Positions 25,730 through 34,280 of a stretch of DNA of 45,795 nucleotides are shown in pieces (position 1 is the stretch's first letter; every line of letters starts with the position of its first letter). A model generated the notes under the pieces. That model had not been told where the DNA came from and ran no database searches. It saw nothing but the letters and a program-made list of their open reading frames with translations. Source of the stretch: Elusimicrobiaceae bacterium (GTDB lineage: Bacteria > Elusimicrobiota > Elusimicrobia > Elusimicrobiales > Elusimicrobiaceae); NCBI GenBank assembly GCA_016281355.1, contig JAEEIL010000018.1, positions 1 to 45,795 on the forward strand. Direction: 5' to 3'. A program made the position numbers and the translations under genes.

Positions 25730-25800
25730 TTCAGCACTTTTTGTATGAAAAAAGAGACGTGTATTCGTCTAATGCACCGTCGGTAGATTCGAGAATAACC

Positions 25801-25850
25801 TATAAATCGAACATTCCAAAATTATAGTGTCCATTTTAAATACTTTTGGA
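25801..25850. repeat. Right copy of the flanking direct repeat
   Basis: This segment aligns without gaps to 1381-1430 (39 of 50 identical, same orientation). It lies between operator 4 and the end of the efflux operon, which is where a boundary of the accessory block would be expected. The rest of the 25730-25954 gap holds a small AGACG/CGTCT hairpin (25755-25770) and no gene. Confidence 0.4.
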
Positions 25851-25954
25851 CGCTATAAAGCCATAAATATTATGATTAACTTTGACAACTTATGTATCAA
25901 AGAGCGTATGAATATTTCAAAAAAAAGAAAATATTGGTCTAATGGTCAAAAATG

Positions 25955-27070
25955 TTAATTAAGTTTGGCTTTGAAATTTTTATAGGCACTGACCGCCAAT
26001 ACCAAAGCCATAGCAAATAAAATGCTAAAATATTGCCAGAAAAACATATAATCACCGCCTTTCAAAATGATATTGCGGAAATTAGTGCAAGCATACATAA
26101 GGGGATTTAAATAACAAATCCATCTAAATACCGACGGGATATTAGCTATTGGGAAAAATACACCGGATAGCAAAATAGCAGGTAACAATATAAGCACTCC
26201 ACCCATCATGGCTTGTTGTTGCGTACTTGCCACTGTACTGATAAGCGTAGCCACGGAAAGGGCACATGCGGCCAATGCCATACCATTAAGTGCCAATTGC
26301 CAAATTGTACCGCGGTAAGCAATGCCAAAGCCAAAGATACCAACAGCCAACATCAAGGATATAACTCCTAACCCAATAAAGAAATACGGCATTGTTTTGC
26401 CCAATAGAATATCCGCAGTGGAAGCCGGAGAAGATATTAGTTTTTCCATAGTTCCCATTTCTTTTTCTTTGGTAATAGCCATACTGCCGATAATCATAAG
26501 GATAATAAAACTAGTCATTACCATAAGTGCCGGCACCATAAAAGCAGCCGTGCTCATTTGCGGATTAAACAAAATGCGCGTATCAAGCACTAATCGTATC
26601 GGTCCGTTTATTTGATAGCCGTGGCTGGCTGCCACGCGCGCTAAAATTTGGCTGATATAAGCATTTACCTGTTGTGCGCGTTGGGCATTGGTAGCATTGA
26701 TAAGTAGTTGGATAGGTTCATTTTGTCGCTCCAAAGCATATTCAAAACCTTGTGCGGGCGCCACCAAAACAGCTTCTGCCTTGTACGTTGTTAATAAAGC
26801 GCTGGGATCTAACACATTAACGCCATCCACATGGTGTACCTTTTTAAACCAACGGGAAGCCACTGCACGCGCTTGAATTTCCCGTGAAATGGCAGATGGT
26901 TTACTGACCACCACCATTTCAATATTTTTAACTTCGCTGGTAAGCGCCAAGCCGAACATAATAAGTTGCATCACCGGGATAAAGAAGATTGCCGTAATCA
27001 TTTTCGGGTCGCGGAATATTTGAATAAACTCTTTGCGAATGAGCCCTTTTACAATCAGTTTGTGTATCAT
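25955..27070 (-). CDS. ABC-2 type permease (second)
   Basis: The 371-residue protein has one N-terminal membrane helix (ITAIFFIPVMQLIMFGLAL), a large external domain (about residues 45-165) and five C-terminal helices including FMVPALMVMTSFIILMIIG and MMGGVLILLPAILLSGVFF. The EKEMGTMEKLISSPAS segment after the second helix is the classical coupling region of the YbhR/YbhS/YadH drug-efflux branch. It is the last gene of a six-gene operon and overlaps the preceding permease by 4 nt. Confidence 0.92.
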   Translation of the reverse strand: MIHKLIVKGLIRKEFIQIFRDPKMITAIFFIPVMQLIMFGLALTSEVKNIEMVVVSKPSAISREIQARAVASRWFKKVHHVDGVNVLDPSALLTTYKAEAVLVAPAQGFEYALERQNEPIQLLINATNAQRAQQVNAYISQILARVAASHGYQINGPIRLVLDTRILFNPQMSTAAFMVPALMVMTSFIILMIIGSMAITKEKEMGTMEKLISSPASTADILLGKTMPYFFIGLGVISLMLAVGIFGFGIAYRGTIWQLALNGMALAACALSVATLISTVASTQQQAMMGGVLILLPAILLSGVFFPIANIPSVFRWICYLNPLMYACTNFRNIILKGGDYMFFWQYFSILFAMALVLAVSAYKNFKAKLN

Positions 27071-28182
27071 GGTTCCACATCCGTTTTAAAATTTTGTACC
27101 GCCAAAGTAACCATCCCCACCATAAATAAAAGCAGTGCAATAAAAGGCCCGATTAAATCAATAAAGCCCGAGCCGCTTAAAAACAAAGCACGGCTAATTT
27201 GTAAAAACCACCGTTGTGGGAAAAGCATTGTTACATATTGAAAAAACAGGGGCATATTCTCAATGGGAAAAACGAACCCCGAAAACATCATAGAAGGCAA
27301 TAACCCGATAGCAAACCCAAACTGAATAGCAGCTTGTTGTTGGCGGGTAATAACTGATATTAATAATCCCAGCGCCAACGCGCCCATAATATAAAACATA
27401 CAAGCCGTCAAATACAATACAAAACTTCCACGGAACGGAATGTGGAACACCAGTAATGCCAAGGCAAACACTAAAAGCACATCAAAAAAGGATAACGCGA
27501 AATAAGGCAGAAGTTTCCCTACTACAATCTCCACCGGGCGCAACGGAGTGGAAAGCATTAATTCCATAGAGCCGTTTTCCCATTCTTTTGCAACGGTAAG
27601 AGCCGTTAAAATAATAGCCAAAAATCCAATGATAATAGTACTAAGGGCAGGAACAATAAACCAGCGGCTATTGAGTTCGGGGTTGAACAGATAACGTGTG
27701 CGAATCATTGAAGTGATCGGCTCATGCTCGGCTAAAAGCGCTTGTTGGGTAGTTTGTACAATGCCTTGCATATAAGTAGAAGACAATGCCGCCATAGTAT
27801 TATCCGTGCCATCTATTAACAGTTGTGCGTGGGCCGCATCCCCTTTTGCAAATGCCTCGTGAAAACTAGGAGGAATAATTAATAGTCCGCGCATACGGTT
27901 TTTAAGAAGTATTTGCTCCGCTTCCAGCGGGCTGTGTACGGAAATTACATCAAAATAGCCGGCAGCACTAGCTTGTGTTAAAAGTTCACGCGAGGTATGA
28001 CTTTGGTCATTATCACGCACCGAAAGAGGAATATGGTGGTAATCTAAATTAATCACAAAGCCGAAAAACACCACAAATACCATAGGAAGCACCAACGCCA
28101 CGGACAATGTAAAAATATCACGTTTGATGTGTTTGGCTTCTTTACTGGCAATGGCCATAATGTGTTTGGCGCGCGTGTTCAT
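27067..28182 (-). CDS. ABC-2 type permease (first)
   Basis: Also 371 residues, with the same plan as its neighbour: an N-terminal helix (LSVALVLPMVFVVFFGFV), an external domain, then WFIVPALSTIIIGFLAIILT, the coupling segment KEWENGSMELMLSTPLRP, and further helices. The two permeases probably form a heterodimer, as for YbhS and YbhR, and export a hydrophobic substrate or ion through the envelope together with the ATPases, adaptor and TolC protein of this operon. It overlaps the ATPase gene by 4 nt. Confidence 0.92.
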   Translation of the reverse strand: MNTRAKHIMAIASKEAKHIKRDIFTLSVALVLPMVFVVFFGFVINLDYHHIPLSVRDNDQSHTSRELLTQASAAGYFDVISVHSPLEAEQILLKNRMRGLLIIPPSFHEAFAKGDAAHAQLLIDGTDNTMAALSSTYMQGIVQTTQQALLAEHEPITSMIRTRYLFNPELNSRWFIVPALSTIIIGFLAIILTALTVAKEWENGSMELMLSTPLRPVEIVVGKLLPYFALSFFDVLLVFALALLVFHIPFRGSFVLYLTACMFYIMGALALGLLISVITRQQQAAIQFGFAIGLLPSMMFSGFVFPIENMPLFFQYVTMLFPQRWFLQISRALFLSGSGFIDLIGPFIALLLFMVGMVTLAVQNFKTDVEP

Positions 28183-29096
28183 TTGGCCCCCGATATTGCT
28201 TTCAAAAATACATCATCAAGAGTAGGATCCACCGGGCGAGTGGTAAAATCATCCTTGTGTTTTTGACAATAGGTTTTAAAATCGGTTTCTTTTGTTATAT
28301 TGATACGCAATTTGCTCCCAAATACGGATACTTCACCCAAAGATAAATTGCGCATTTCTTGAGCAATCGTTTGTTGGTTTCCCCCAGTAAATGTCAGTTC
28401 TACCGGCTTTTGCGGAAAATAGATTGTTTTTAAATTTGCCGGTGTATCGGTAGCCAAAATACGCCCACGTTCCATCAGCACAATGCGGTGGCAATATTCT
28501 GCCTCATCCATATAATGGGTGGTCACAAACACCGTTTTCCCTTGTGAAGAAAGTTTGCGAATCAGCTCCCAAAATGCCTGACGGGTTTGTGGGGAAGTAC
28601 CTGCGGTGGGTTCATCTAAAAAAATAAGATCCGGATCGTGTAAAATAGATGCTGCCAAAGCAATCATCTGTTTAGTTCCGCCTGAGAGTTGACGCACCGG
28701 CCCCTTTGGAATATCCGTAAGCCCAATAAATCGGAACAGTTCTTCCGTGCGATTAAGAATTTGCGTGCGCGGCAGTTCATATAAACTACCTGCGATATCC
28801 ATATTCTCACGCACGGTCAAATCCGGGTAAAGCGTAAATTTTTGAGACATATACCCAATGTGAGGTTTTAGTACAGCCGTAGAGGCCGCTACATCTTTTC
28901 CGTTTACAAGTACCTTGCCGGATGTAGGATTTAAAATACCGCACAGTGTACGGATCGTGGTTGTTTTACCTGCCCCGTTTGCACCCAAGAAGCCAAAAAT
29001 TTCACCACGGGATACTTCAAAGGATATATCATTTACCGCTTTGAAATTGCCAAACGCAATAACAAGATTTTGTACTTGTATAATAGTGTTATTCAT
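28179..29096 (-). CDS. ABC transporter ATP-binding protein (305 residues)
   Basis: This nucleotide-binding subunit has Walker A GANGAGKTT (38-46), the signature LSGGTKQ, Walker B LIFLDEP and the H-loop TTHYMDEAE. After the NBD there is a small C-terminal domain of about 80 residues ending with DPTLDDVFLKAISG, typical of the DrrA/YbhF C-terminal ABC half. It overlaps the second ATPase gene by 8 nt. Confidence 0.93.
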   Translation of the reverse strand: MNNTIIQVQNLVIAFGNFKAVNDISFEVSRGEIFGFLGANGAGKTTTIRTLCGILNPTSGKVLVNGKDVAASTAVLKPHIGYMSQKFTLYPDLTVRENMDIAGSLYELPRTQILNRTEELFRFIGLTDIPKGPVRQLSGGTKQMIALAASILHDPDLIFLDEPTAGTSPQTRQAFWELIRKLSSQGKTVFVTTHYMDEAEYCHRIVLMERGRILATDTPANLKTIYFPQKPVELTFTGGNQQTIAQEMRNLSLGEVSVFGSKLRINITKETDFKTYCQKHKDDFTTRPVDPTLDDVFLKAISGAK

Positions 29097-29805
29097 GTTT
29101 TAAAAATAGTTCCGCAAAATTTGTAACATGTAAATTTTGCATTACAGTATGTGGTTGCCCATCGGCAAGCAAATGCCCGTTTTGCAACACATGTACTTTG
29201 GCGCACCGTTCGGCTTCATCCATATAAGAAGTACTTAAAATAACCGTCATCTCCGGCCCAGCCACATTATAGACAATGTCCCACAATTCTTGGCGTGACA
29301 CAGGGTCTACCCCAATGGTGGGTTCGTCAAGCAACAAAAGCGCGGGGCGGTTTAGCAGCACGCTCATAAGACCCAATTTCTTATACATACCACCGGATAA
29401 TTTCCCGGCCGGGCGATCTTTAAAAGGTGTCATCCCCGTTGCGGCTAATAATTCCACAGCCCGCTTGTTAAAATCTTTTTCGTCCAAATTGTATAAATCG
29501 CGGAAAAACTCCAAATGCTCCCACACACTTAAATCAGGATACAAACTAGGTTCTTGTGGAAAATATCCCATACGGGAGATGGCTTCCTGCGGCGAGCAAA
29601 GTTTTCCCTGATATGCAAATTCAAATTTTCCTTGTGTAGGGTGTAGTAATCCTTTAATTAAGCGCAGAAATGTTGTCTTTCCTGCTCCGTTCGGGCCAAC
29701 AATACCGTGAACCATTCCGGCATCAAAAACGGTGCTTACATCCGTTAGAGCCGTCGTGGTATTGAGCGTTTTGGAGATATGGATTGCCCGAACTTCAATA
29801 GACAT
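29089..29805 (-). CDS. ABC transporter ATP-binding protein (238 residues)
   Basis: A compact NBD with Walker A GPNGAGKTT (37-45), signature LSGGMYKK, Walker B LLLLDEP and STSYMDEAE where the H-loop His would be: the usual His is replaced by Ser/Tyr here (LSTSYMDEAE), which matches the N-terminal ABC half of YbhF-type proteins. In E. coli YbhF both NBDs are fused; here they are two genes with an 8-nt overlap. The missing H-loop histidine predicts that this is the degenerate site of an asymmetric NBD pair. Confidence 0.92.
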   Translation of the reverse strand: MSIEVRAIHISKTLNTTTALTDVSTVFDAGMVHGIVGPNGAGKTTFLRLIKGLLHPTQGKFEFAYQGKLCSPQEAISRMGYFPQEPSLYPDLSVWEHLEFFRDLYNLDEKDFNKRAVELLAATGMTPFKDRPAGKLSGGMYKKLGLMSVLLNRPALLLLDEPTIGVDPVSRQELWDIVYNVAGPEMTVILSTSYMDEAERCAKVHVLQNGHLLADGQPHTVMQNLHVTNFAELFLKHE

Positions 29806-30530
29806 TAGTTTAGGAACTCCGTTTCCAACGTCATCCCTGGTTTAAGGGTTTGGTTTTCATCATTTTCAAAGCGAGTTTTTACACCGTACACAAGCCGTGT
29901 ACGTTCTTCGCGCGTTTGTACGTTTTTGGGTGTAAATTCGGATTGATCGTTAATTGCCAAAATTCGACCTTTGAAAGTTTTATCAGCTTCCGGCAAATAT
30001 CCGCTGACTTCTTGCCCGATAGACAAATTGGCTAATTCCTCGTAGGGAACATAAACCCACACATCCAGTTCTTTCAAATTAGCAACGGTAATCATTTTTT
30101 TACCGGCACCGATAAATTCTTTGGGTTCATAGTATTTATAAAGTACTTGCCCGGTTAACGGACTGGTGAGCGTACACCAACTTTGTTGAAGGGCTGCTTC
30201 ATCATATTGATGTTTTTTAAGATCGTAATTTTCTTTTGAGCCCGCTGTTGTTTTTAAAAGTTGAGCAGCACGGTTGAACTCCGTTTGCGTAATTTCTTTT
30301 TTGAGATTTGCCGCATCACAAGTCAGGCGCGCCACTACTTGACCTTCCGTTACCGTGGATCCTTCTTCTACCAAAATTTCTTGAATCGTATCACTCAAGC
30401 GGGACGAAATATCCACAGACACTGCCTCCGCTACCCCGCTGTAATGAAACGCAGCTTGACGAAAAAACGCTAACGCTATTATTACTAAAATTAAAAGTAC
30501 CACTACGGCAATAATAATTCTTTTTTTCAT
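29805..30530 (-). CDS. HlyD/YbhG-type membrane fusion protein
   Basis: The 241-residue adaptor has an N-terminal membrane anchor (IIIAVVVLLILVIIALAFF), then a biotinyl-lipoyl-like half (ISSRLSDTIQEILVEEGSTVTEGQVVARL), a short helical hairpin, the second lipoyl half (LTSPLTGQVLYKYYEPKEFIGAG) and a beta-barrel domain. It should link the inner-membrane ABC complex to the TolC-like channel through the periplasm. The hairpin is short compared with HlyD. The start overlaps the TolC gene by 4 nt and its last base is shared with the ATPase start. Confidence 0.92.
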   Translation of the reverse strand: MKKRIIIAVVVLLILVIIALAFFRQAAFHYSGVAEAVSVDISSRLSDTIQEILVEEGSTVTEGQVVARLTCDAANLKKEITQTEFNRAAQLLKTTAGSKENYDLKKHQYDEAALQQSWCTLTSPLTGQVLYKYYEPKEFIGAGKKMITVANLKELDVWVYVPYEELANLSIGQEVSGYLPEADKTFKGRILAINDQSEFTPKNVQTREERTRLVYGVKTRFENDENQTLKPGMTLETEFLN

Positions 30531-31867
30531 AAAATCTCCTTCGCTAAACTATTCAAAATGGCTAATTGATTCAATTCTTCCACCTGCACATCTGCCAATG
30601 AAAGTTGGCTCTCCAATAAATCCAAATTGGCACGATCTACTTCAAAAAAAGTAACAGCCCCGGCTTTATAGGCCTGATAAGTAAGGCGGGCGGTTTCATC
30701 GGCTTGTTTAATCGTTTCTTTAAGTAAATTCTCTTGCACCTGTAAACCATACAAACGATCTTTAGCGGACGAAAACAATGCTTCCAGCGTTTGCTGTGCA
30801 TCTTCTTTTTCATAGGATTTGGCACGGGCAAGTTCCTTTTGCGCTTTGGCTTGCTGACGGTCTTTGCCTCCTTCAAAAAGCGGAACAGAAACGGCAGCCC
30901 CTGCACGCCCTAAAAATACATGTTCCCGAATGGCCCCGTTAGGGTATTCAAAATACGCACCACCTTGCAAAATAACACGCGGATATAGGGAAGATTTATA
31001 ACTATTTGCCAAATACTCGTAGTACTGTGCCATTTCATCCAACGCCGCCAGTTTTGGGGAATTTTCATCAAACTCGCTTTGAGCATACGGGCGAAAAACC
31101 CGGAGTGTATTTTCCAGTGAATCCGTATTTAACACGGTAGAAGTTTTACTTTCTTCTTTGGCTTTAGCAAGCCGTTTATCCGTTGGATAAGAGGGATTAA
31201 TGCCATAATCGGTACCGGTTAATTTAAATAATGTCCGCAATTGCCCTGCCAACATACTGCGGGCCCCACTCATAGCGGTTTGTGTTTTAAATACTTGCTT
31301 ACGGGCTATGGAAACATCCAACTTGCTTTTTGCGCCCGCTTTATACGCCGATTGCACATCGGAAAGTTGCTTTTGCGCCACTTCTAATTGACCGTTTAGC
31401 AATACAAGACGCTGTAAAAGTTGTTGTATGGAAAAATAGGCCTGCTGTACCTGCAATAAAATTTGTTTACGTGCAAATTCATACGATTGTTCTTGGGCAT
31501 TTAGAGCTTTAGAGGCACTTTTTTTCAACGCACCTCGTCCCCCATTATCAAACAGCATATAACTGACGGTTGGTCCTAAAGAATATCCCCACGTGTCACC
31601 AAACTTGAGTTCAGTGCCACCCACAGTAAGAGAGGGGACTTCCGATACCCAAGAGACCTTCCCATCCAACGACAGTGTCGGGTAGAGAGAGGAAGATACA
31701 CTTTTTTCTTGTGCCCGAGAGGATCGTACTTGCGCCTGCAAAGATTGCAATTGTGCCGATGAATTTAACGCATCATATTCACATTGAGCCAAAGAAAGGA
31801 ACGAAATATCCAACCCATATACTACGGTTGTAGTAAATAATATAAATAGCCCAAATAGTTTTTTCAT
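30527..31867 (-). CDS. TolC-family outer-membrane efflux protein
   Basis: The 446-residue protein starts with a signal peptide (MKKLFGLFILFTTTVVYG) and has two OEP repeats of long helices and strands, for example YFSIQQLLQRLVLLNGQLEV and the second-half match LLKETIKQADETARLTYQAY with LSLADVQVEELNQLAILNSL. It forms the exit duct of the tripartite efflux pump encoded by the next five genes and is the first gene of the operon. A GGGAG ribosome site precedes the ATG; a short TAT trinucleotide run lies just upstream (31878-31894). Confidence 0.93.
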   Translation of the reverse strand: MKKLFGLFILFTTTVVYGLDISFLSLAQCEYDALNSSAQLQSLQAQVRSSRAQEKSVSSSLYPTLSLDGKVSWVSEVPSLTVGGTELKFGDTWGYSLGPTVSYMLFDNGGRGALKKSASKALNAQEQSYEFARKQILLQVQQAYFSIQQLLQRLVLLNGQLEVAQKQLSDVQSAYKAGAKSKLDVSIARKQVFKTQTAMSGARSMLAGQLRTLFKLTGTDYGINPSYPTDKRLAKAKEESKTSTVLNTDSLENTLRVFRPYAQSEFDENSPKLAALDEMAQYYEYLANSYKSSLYPRVILQGGAYFEYPNGAIREHVFLGRAGAAVSVPLFEGGKDRQQAKAQKELARAKSYEKEDAQQTLEALFSSAKDRLYGLQVQENLLKETIKQADETARLTYQAYKAGAVTFFEVDRANLDLLESQLSLADVQVEELNQLAILNSLAKEIL

Positions 31868-32303
31868 AATTTCTCCCTATTATTATTATTATTCTAGCAT
31901 ATTAGGAGAAATTGCATTTTGAAGGTAAGATACCAAATTACTGTTGATAGTAGTTCTAATGACACGTTACCTGTAATATAAATACGCAAATTTCAAACGC
32001 TTGCAAATAAAAACTACTTTGCTTATGCTTGTAGGGCGTGCAAAATACCAATCATGCCGCCAGGCTATATCTTTGTTGCCCTTTCTAGTTGAAATAATAA
32101 AAGTTCATAAATGTAGTTTTAAAACTCTTTTGTATAGCTGGAATATTCATAAAACAAACACTTGATTATGCATATGCCTTAAAAAATTTTTTCAAAATAA
32201 AAAAGAATGCTGTATTTATATAAAACATCATAGGAATATTTAGGGGTGCCATATTATCAAATTAACCATACTCGGTATTTGGTAAAATATAATTAGGAGT
32301 ATT
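31868..32303. other. Intergenic region between the efflux operon and the metal permease
   Basis: This 436-nt gap holds the efflux-operon leader with its TAT repeat, the SnoaL relic (32023-32150), and the promoter region of the rightward permease gene, which includes TAAAATATAAT about 20 nt before its ATG and an AGGAG ribosome site. Nothing else was recognised. Confidence 0.5.
32023..32150 (-). pseudogene. Relic of a SnoaL-like gene
   Basis: The minus strand translates to MNIPAIQKSFKTTFMNFYYFN, then a TAG stop, and after two frame changes DIA and GGMIGILHALQA followed by a stop. This matches the last 45 residues of the intact gene at 776-1189 (MGIPATQKQFKTTFMNFYYFN...GMIGILQALQS). The nucleotide match includes a 36-nt identical stretch (32089-32124 against 849-884, roughly). 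The first two thirds of the gene are gone. It is a decayed second copy. Confidence 0.8.
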
Positions 32304-33554
32304 ATGGAATTTATAAAAGAAATTGCAATAGTAATATTTTCAATATTTAATGAAATGTCCGTTTATTTGTTACTCGGATTTTTATTTGCCGGCATTTTAC
32401 ATGTACTGGTACCGCAACAATTATTTTCAAAATATCTTTCAAAAAACAGTTGGTCTTCCGTTTTATACGCAACGCTTTTCGGTATACCTTTGCCTTTGTG
32501 TTCATGCGGCGTGATACCGACGGGGATGGCACTATATAGGGAAGGTGCCTCAAAGGGTTCTGTGGTGGCATTTTTAATAGCAACGCCGCAAACAGGGGTG
32601 GATTCGATTATCGCCACTTATTCTTTGCTCGGTTTGCCTTTTGCCGTTATTCGCCCAATAGTCGCTTTATGTACCGCCATGTTTGCAGGCCTTACAACAA
32701 ATATTTTTACTTATAAAGAAAGTTCTGCCACTGTAAAACAGCAAAACAGCAAGAAACAAGAAAACTTTACTTTTGCACAAAAAATAAAAATGGTTTTCCG
32801 CTACGGTTATGTGGAAATGATGGAAGATATCGGCAAAATGCTGATGTTCGGGTTAATTGTAGCCGGGTTAATTTCTTATTTTGTGCCGGATAATTTTTTT
32901 ATGATTTTCGGCAATAATACCATTTTGACAATGTTACTTGTGCTGATAGTTGCCATACCGATGTATGTTTGCGCTACCGGTTCTATACCAATAGCAATAG
33001 CATTAATGATGAAAGGCATGAGCCCGGGCACTGCTCTCGTTTTGCTTATGGCCGGGCCGGCTGCAAATATCGCTTCAATGTTGGTTATCGGCAAAGTTTT
33101 GGGTAAAAAAACATTTGCGCTTTATTTAACAACACTTATTATAGGTGCGATAACTTCCGGTTTAATTATAGATAACTTTTTGCCGGCGACTTGGTTTGAT
33201 GTTTCAAATTTTGCTATGGCAGGCCACCACGGCGGACATTTTTATAATTTTAAAATAATTTGCTCGGTTATTTTGCTTGCCCTTTTTGTAAATGCGGTAA
33301 TATTTCATAAACATACGGAAGAGGAAAATATTATGGAAAATACTTCAAATAAAACCATTGCTTTTAAAATTGACGGTATGAATTGCAATCATTGCAAAAA
33401 TAATGTAACAAAAGCCATAAGTGCTTTAAAATCGGTAAAAACAGTTAATGTGAATTTAAGCAAAGGCATTGCTTATGTTGAAGGCGATGCAAGTGACGCG
33501 GAAATAAAAACCGCGGTTGAGGCTATCGGCTTTGAATTTAAAGGCAGAATTTAA
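32304..33554 (+). CDS. SO_0444-family metal efflux permease with C-terminal HMA domain
   Basis: The 416-residue protein has eight or more membrane helices with the family signature PLPLCSCGVIP in the first half and CATGSIPIAIALM in the second. After residue 345 it continues with a heavy-metal-associated domain (KIDGMNCNHCKNNVTKAI), which carries the CxxC metal-binding pair. The family is proposed to export Cu or Zn, or to be related to ArsP-type permeases. The fused HMA domain suggests that metal is handed to the channel on the cytosolic side. A loop with MAGHHGGHF before it is His-rich. An AGGAG ribosome site precedes the ATG. Confidence 0.9.
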   Translation: MEFIKEIAIVIFSIFNEMSVYLLLGFLFAGILHVLVPQQLFSKYLSKNSWSSVLYATLFGIPLPLCSCGVIPTGMALYREGASKGSVVAFLIATPQTGVDSIIATYSLLGLPFAVIRPIVALCTAMFAGLTTNIFTYKESSATVKQQNSKKQENFTFAQKIKMVFRYGYVEMMEDIGKMLMFGLIVAGLISYFVPDNFFMIFGNNTILTMLLVLIVAIPMYVCATGSIPIAIALMMKGMSPGTALVLLMAGPAANIASMLVIGKVLGKKTFALYLTTLIIGAITSGLIIDNFLPATWFDVSNFAMAGHHGGHFYNFKIICSVILLALFVNAVIFHKHTEEENIMENTSNKTIAFKIDGMNCNHCKNNVTKAISALKSVKTVNVNLSKGIAYVEGDASDAEIKTAVEAIGFEFKGRI

Positions 33555-33561
33555 TAATAGT

Positions 33562-34212
33562 ATGAATATACCAAACCCAAATAAAATATTTCCAAATGAA
33601 AAAATACCAAGCCTTTGCTACATTAAAAATGTAATAAAGAATCCTAATATTATTGTAGGCGATTACACTTATTACGACGACATAAACGGCGCCGAACAAT
33701 TTGAAAAACATGTTACACATCATTATGATTTTATCGGTGATAAATTGATTATCGGTAAATTTTGCGCTATTGCCAAAGGTGTAGAATTTATAATGAACGG
33801 TGCTAATCACAGAATGAACTGTGCAACTACTTACCCGTTTTACATTATGGGCGGTGATTGGGGGAATGCTCTTGCCCCCGTAACAAAGGAACTGCCACTA
33901 AAAGGTGATACCATTATCGGTAATGATGTTTGGATAGGGCAAAATGTTACAATTTTACCCGGCGTACATATCGGGGATGGGGCTATAATAGGCGCTAACT
34001 CCGTAGTAGCAAAAAATATTCCGCCTTACACAATTGCCGCAGGCAATCCTTGCAAAGTTGTCAAAAAACGTTTTGATGATGAATTGATTGATTTACTTCT
34101 CAAATTTAAATGGTGGGATAAAAGCATTGAAGAAATAAATAATCTAATTCCGCTTTTATCTTGCAATGATTTAAACGAAGTTAAACAAGAAATAAAAAAA
34201 CTTATTAAGTAA
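33562..34212 (+). CDS. Vat/CatB-like hexapeptide-repeat acetyltransferase
   Basis: From the ATG at 33562 the product has 216 residues. It shows hexapeptide-repeat turns (IIGKFCAIAKGVEFI, TIIGNDVWIGQNVTILPGVHIGDGAIIGANSVVAKNI) of a left-handed beta-helix, the catalytic-type His in NGANHRMN and the end AAGNPCKVVKKRFDDE. These features define the xenobiotic acetyltransferase branch (streptogramin or chloramphenicol acetylation). Whether this one gives resistance is not decided by sequence. An upstream in-frame ATG at 33517 lies inside the permease gene and was not used. The gene follows the permease after 7 nt, so the two are probably co-transcribed. Confidence 0.9.
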   Translation: MNIPNPNKIFPNEKIPSLCYIKNVIKNPNIIVGDYTYYDDINGAEQFEKHVTHHYDFIGDKLIIGKFCAIAKGVEFIMNGANHRMNCATTYPFYIMGGDWGNALAPVTKELPLKGDTIIGNDVWIGQNVTILPGVHIGDGAIIGANSVVAKNIPPYTIAAGNPCKVVKKRFDDELIDLLLKFKWWDKSIEEINNLIPLLSCNDLNEVKQEIKKLIK

Positions 34213-34230
34213 TCTTTAATTTATACCGAT

Positions 34231-34263
34231 ATAAAAACCGCCCTCGCAGTCAGCAAGAGCGGT
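34231..34263 (-). terminator. Intrinsic terminator of the MerR-controlled operon
   Basis: On the minus strand ACCGCTCTTGC (34263-34253) pairs with GCGAGGGCGGT (34247-34237), 11 bp with two G-T wobbles and a 5-nt loop, followed by TTTTTAT. The plus-strand version would contain C-A mismatches, so the element is designed for leftward transcripts and lies 18 nt past the stop of the last gene of the operon. Confidence 0.85.
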
Positions 34264-34280
34264 GTAGACTTAATTCTTAA

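Noticed and set aside
25900-25954. Terminator for the efflux operon
   Set aside because: Only a weak AT-only inverted repeat (AATATTT/AAATATT) is visible; no GC-containing stem followed by a T-run.
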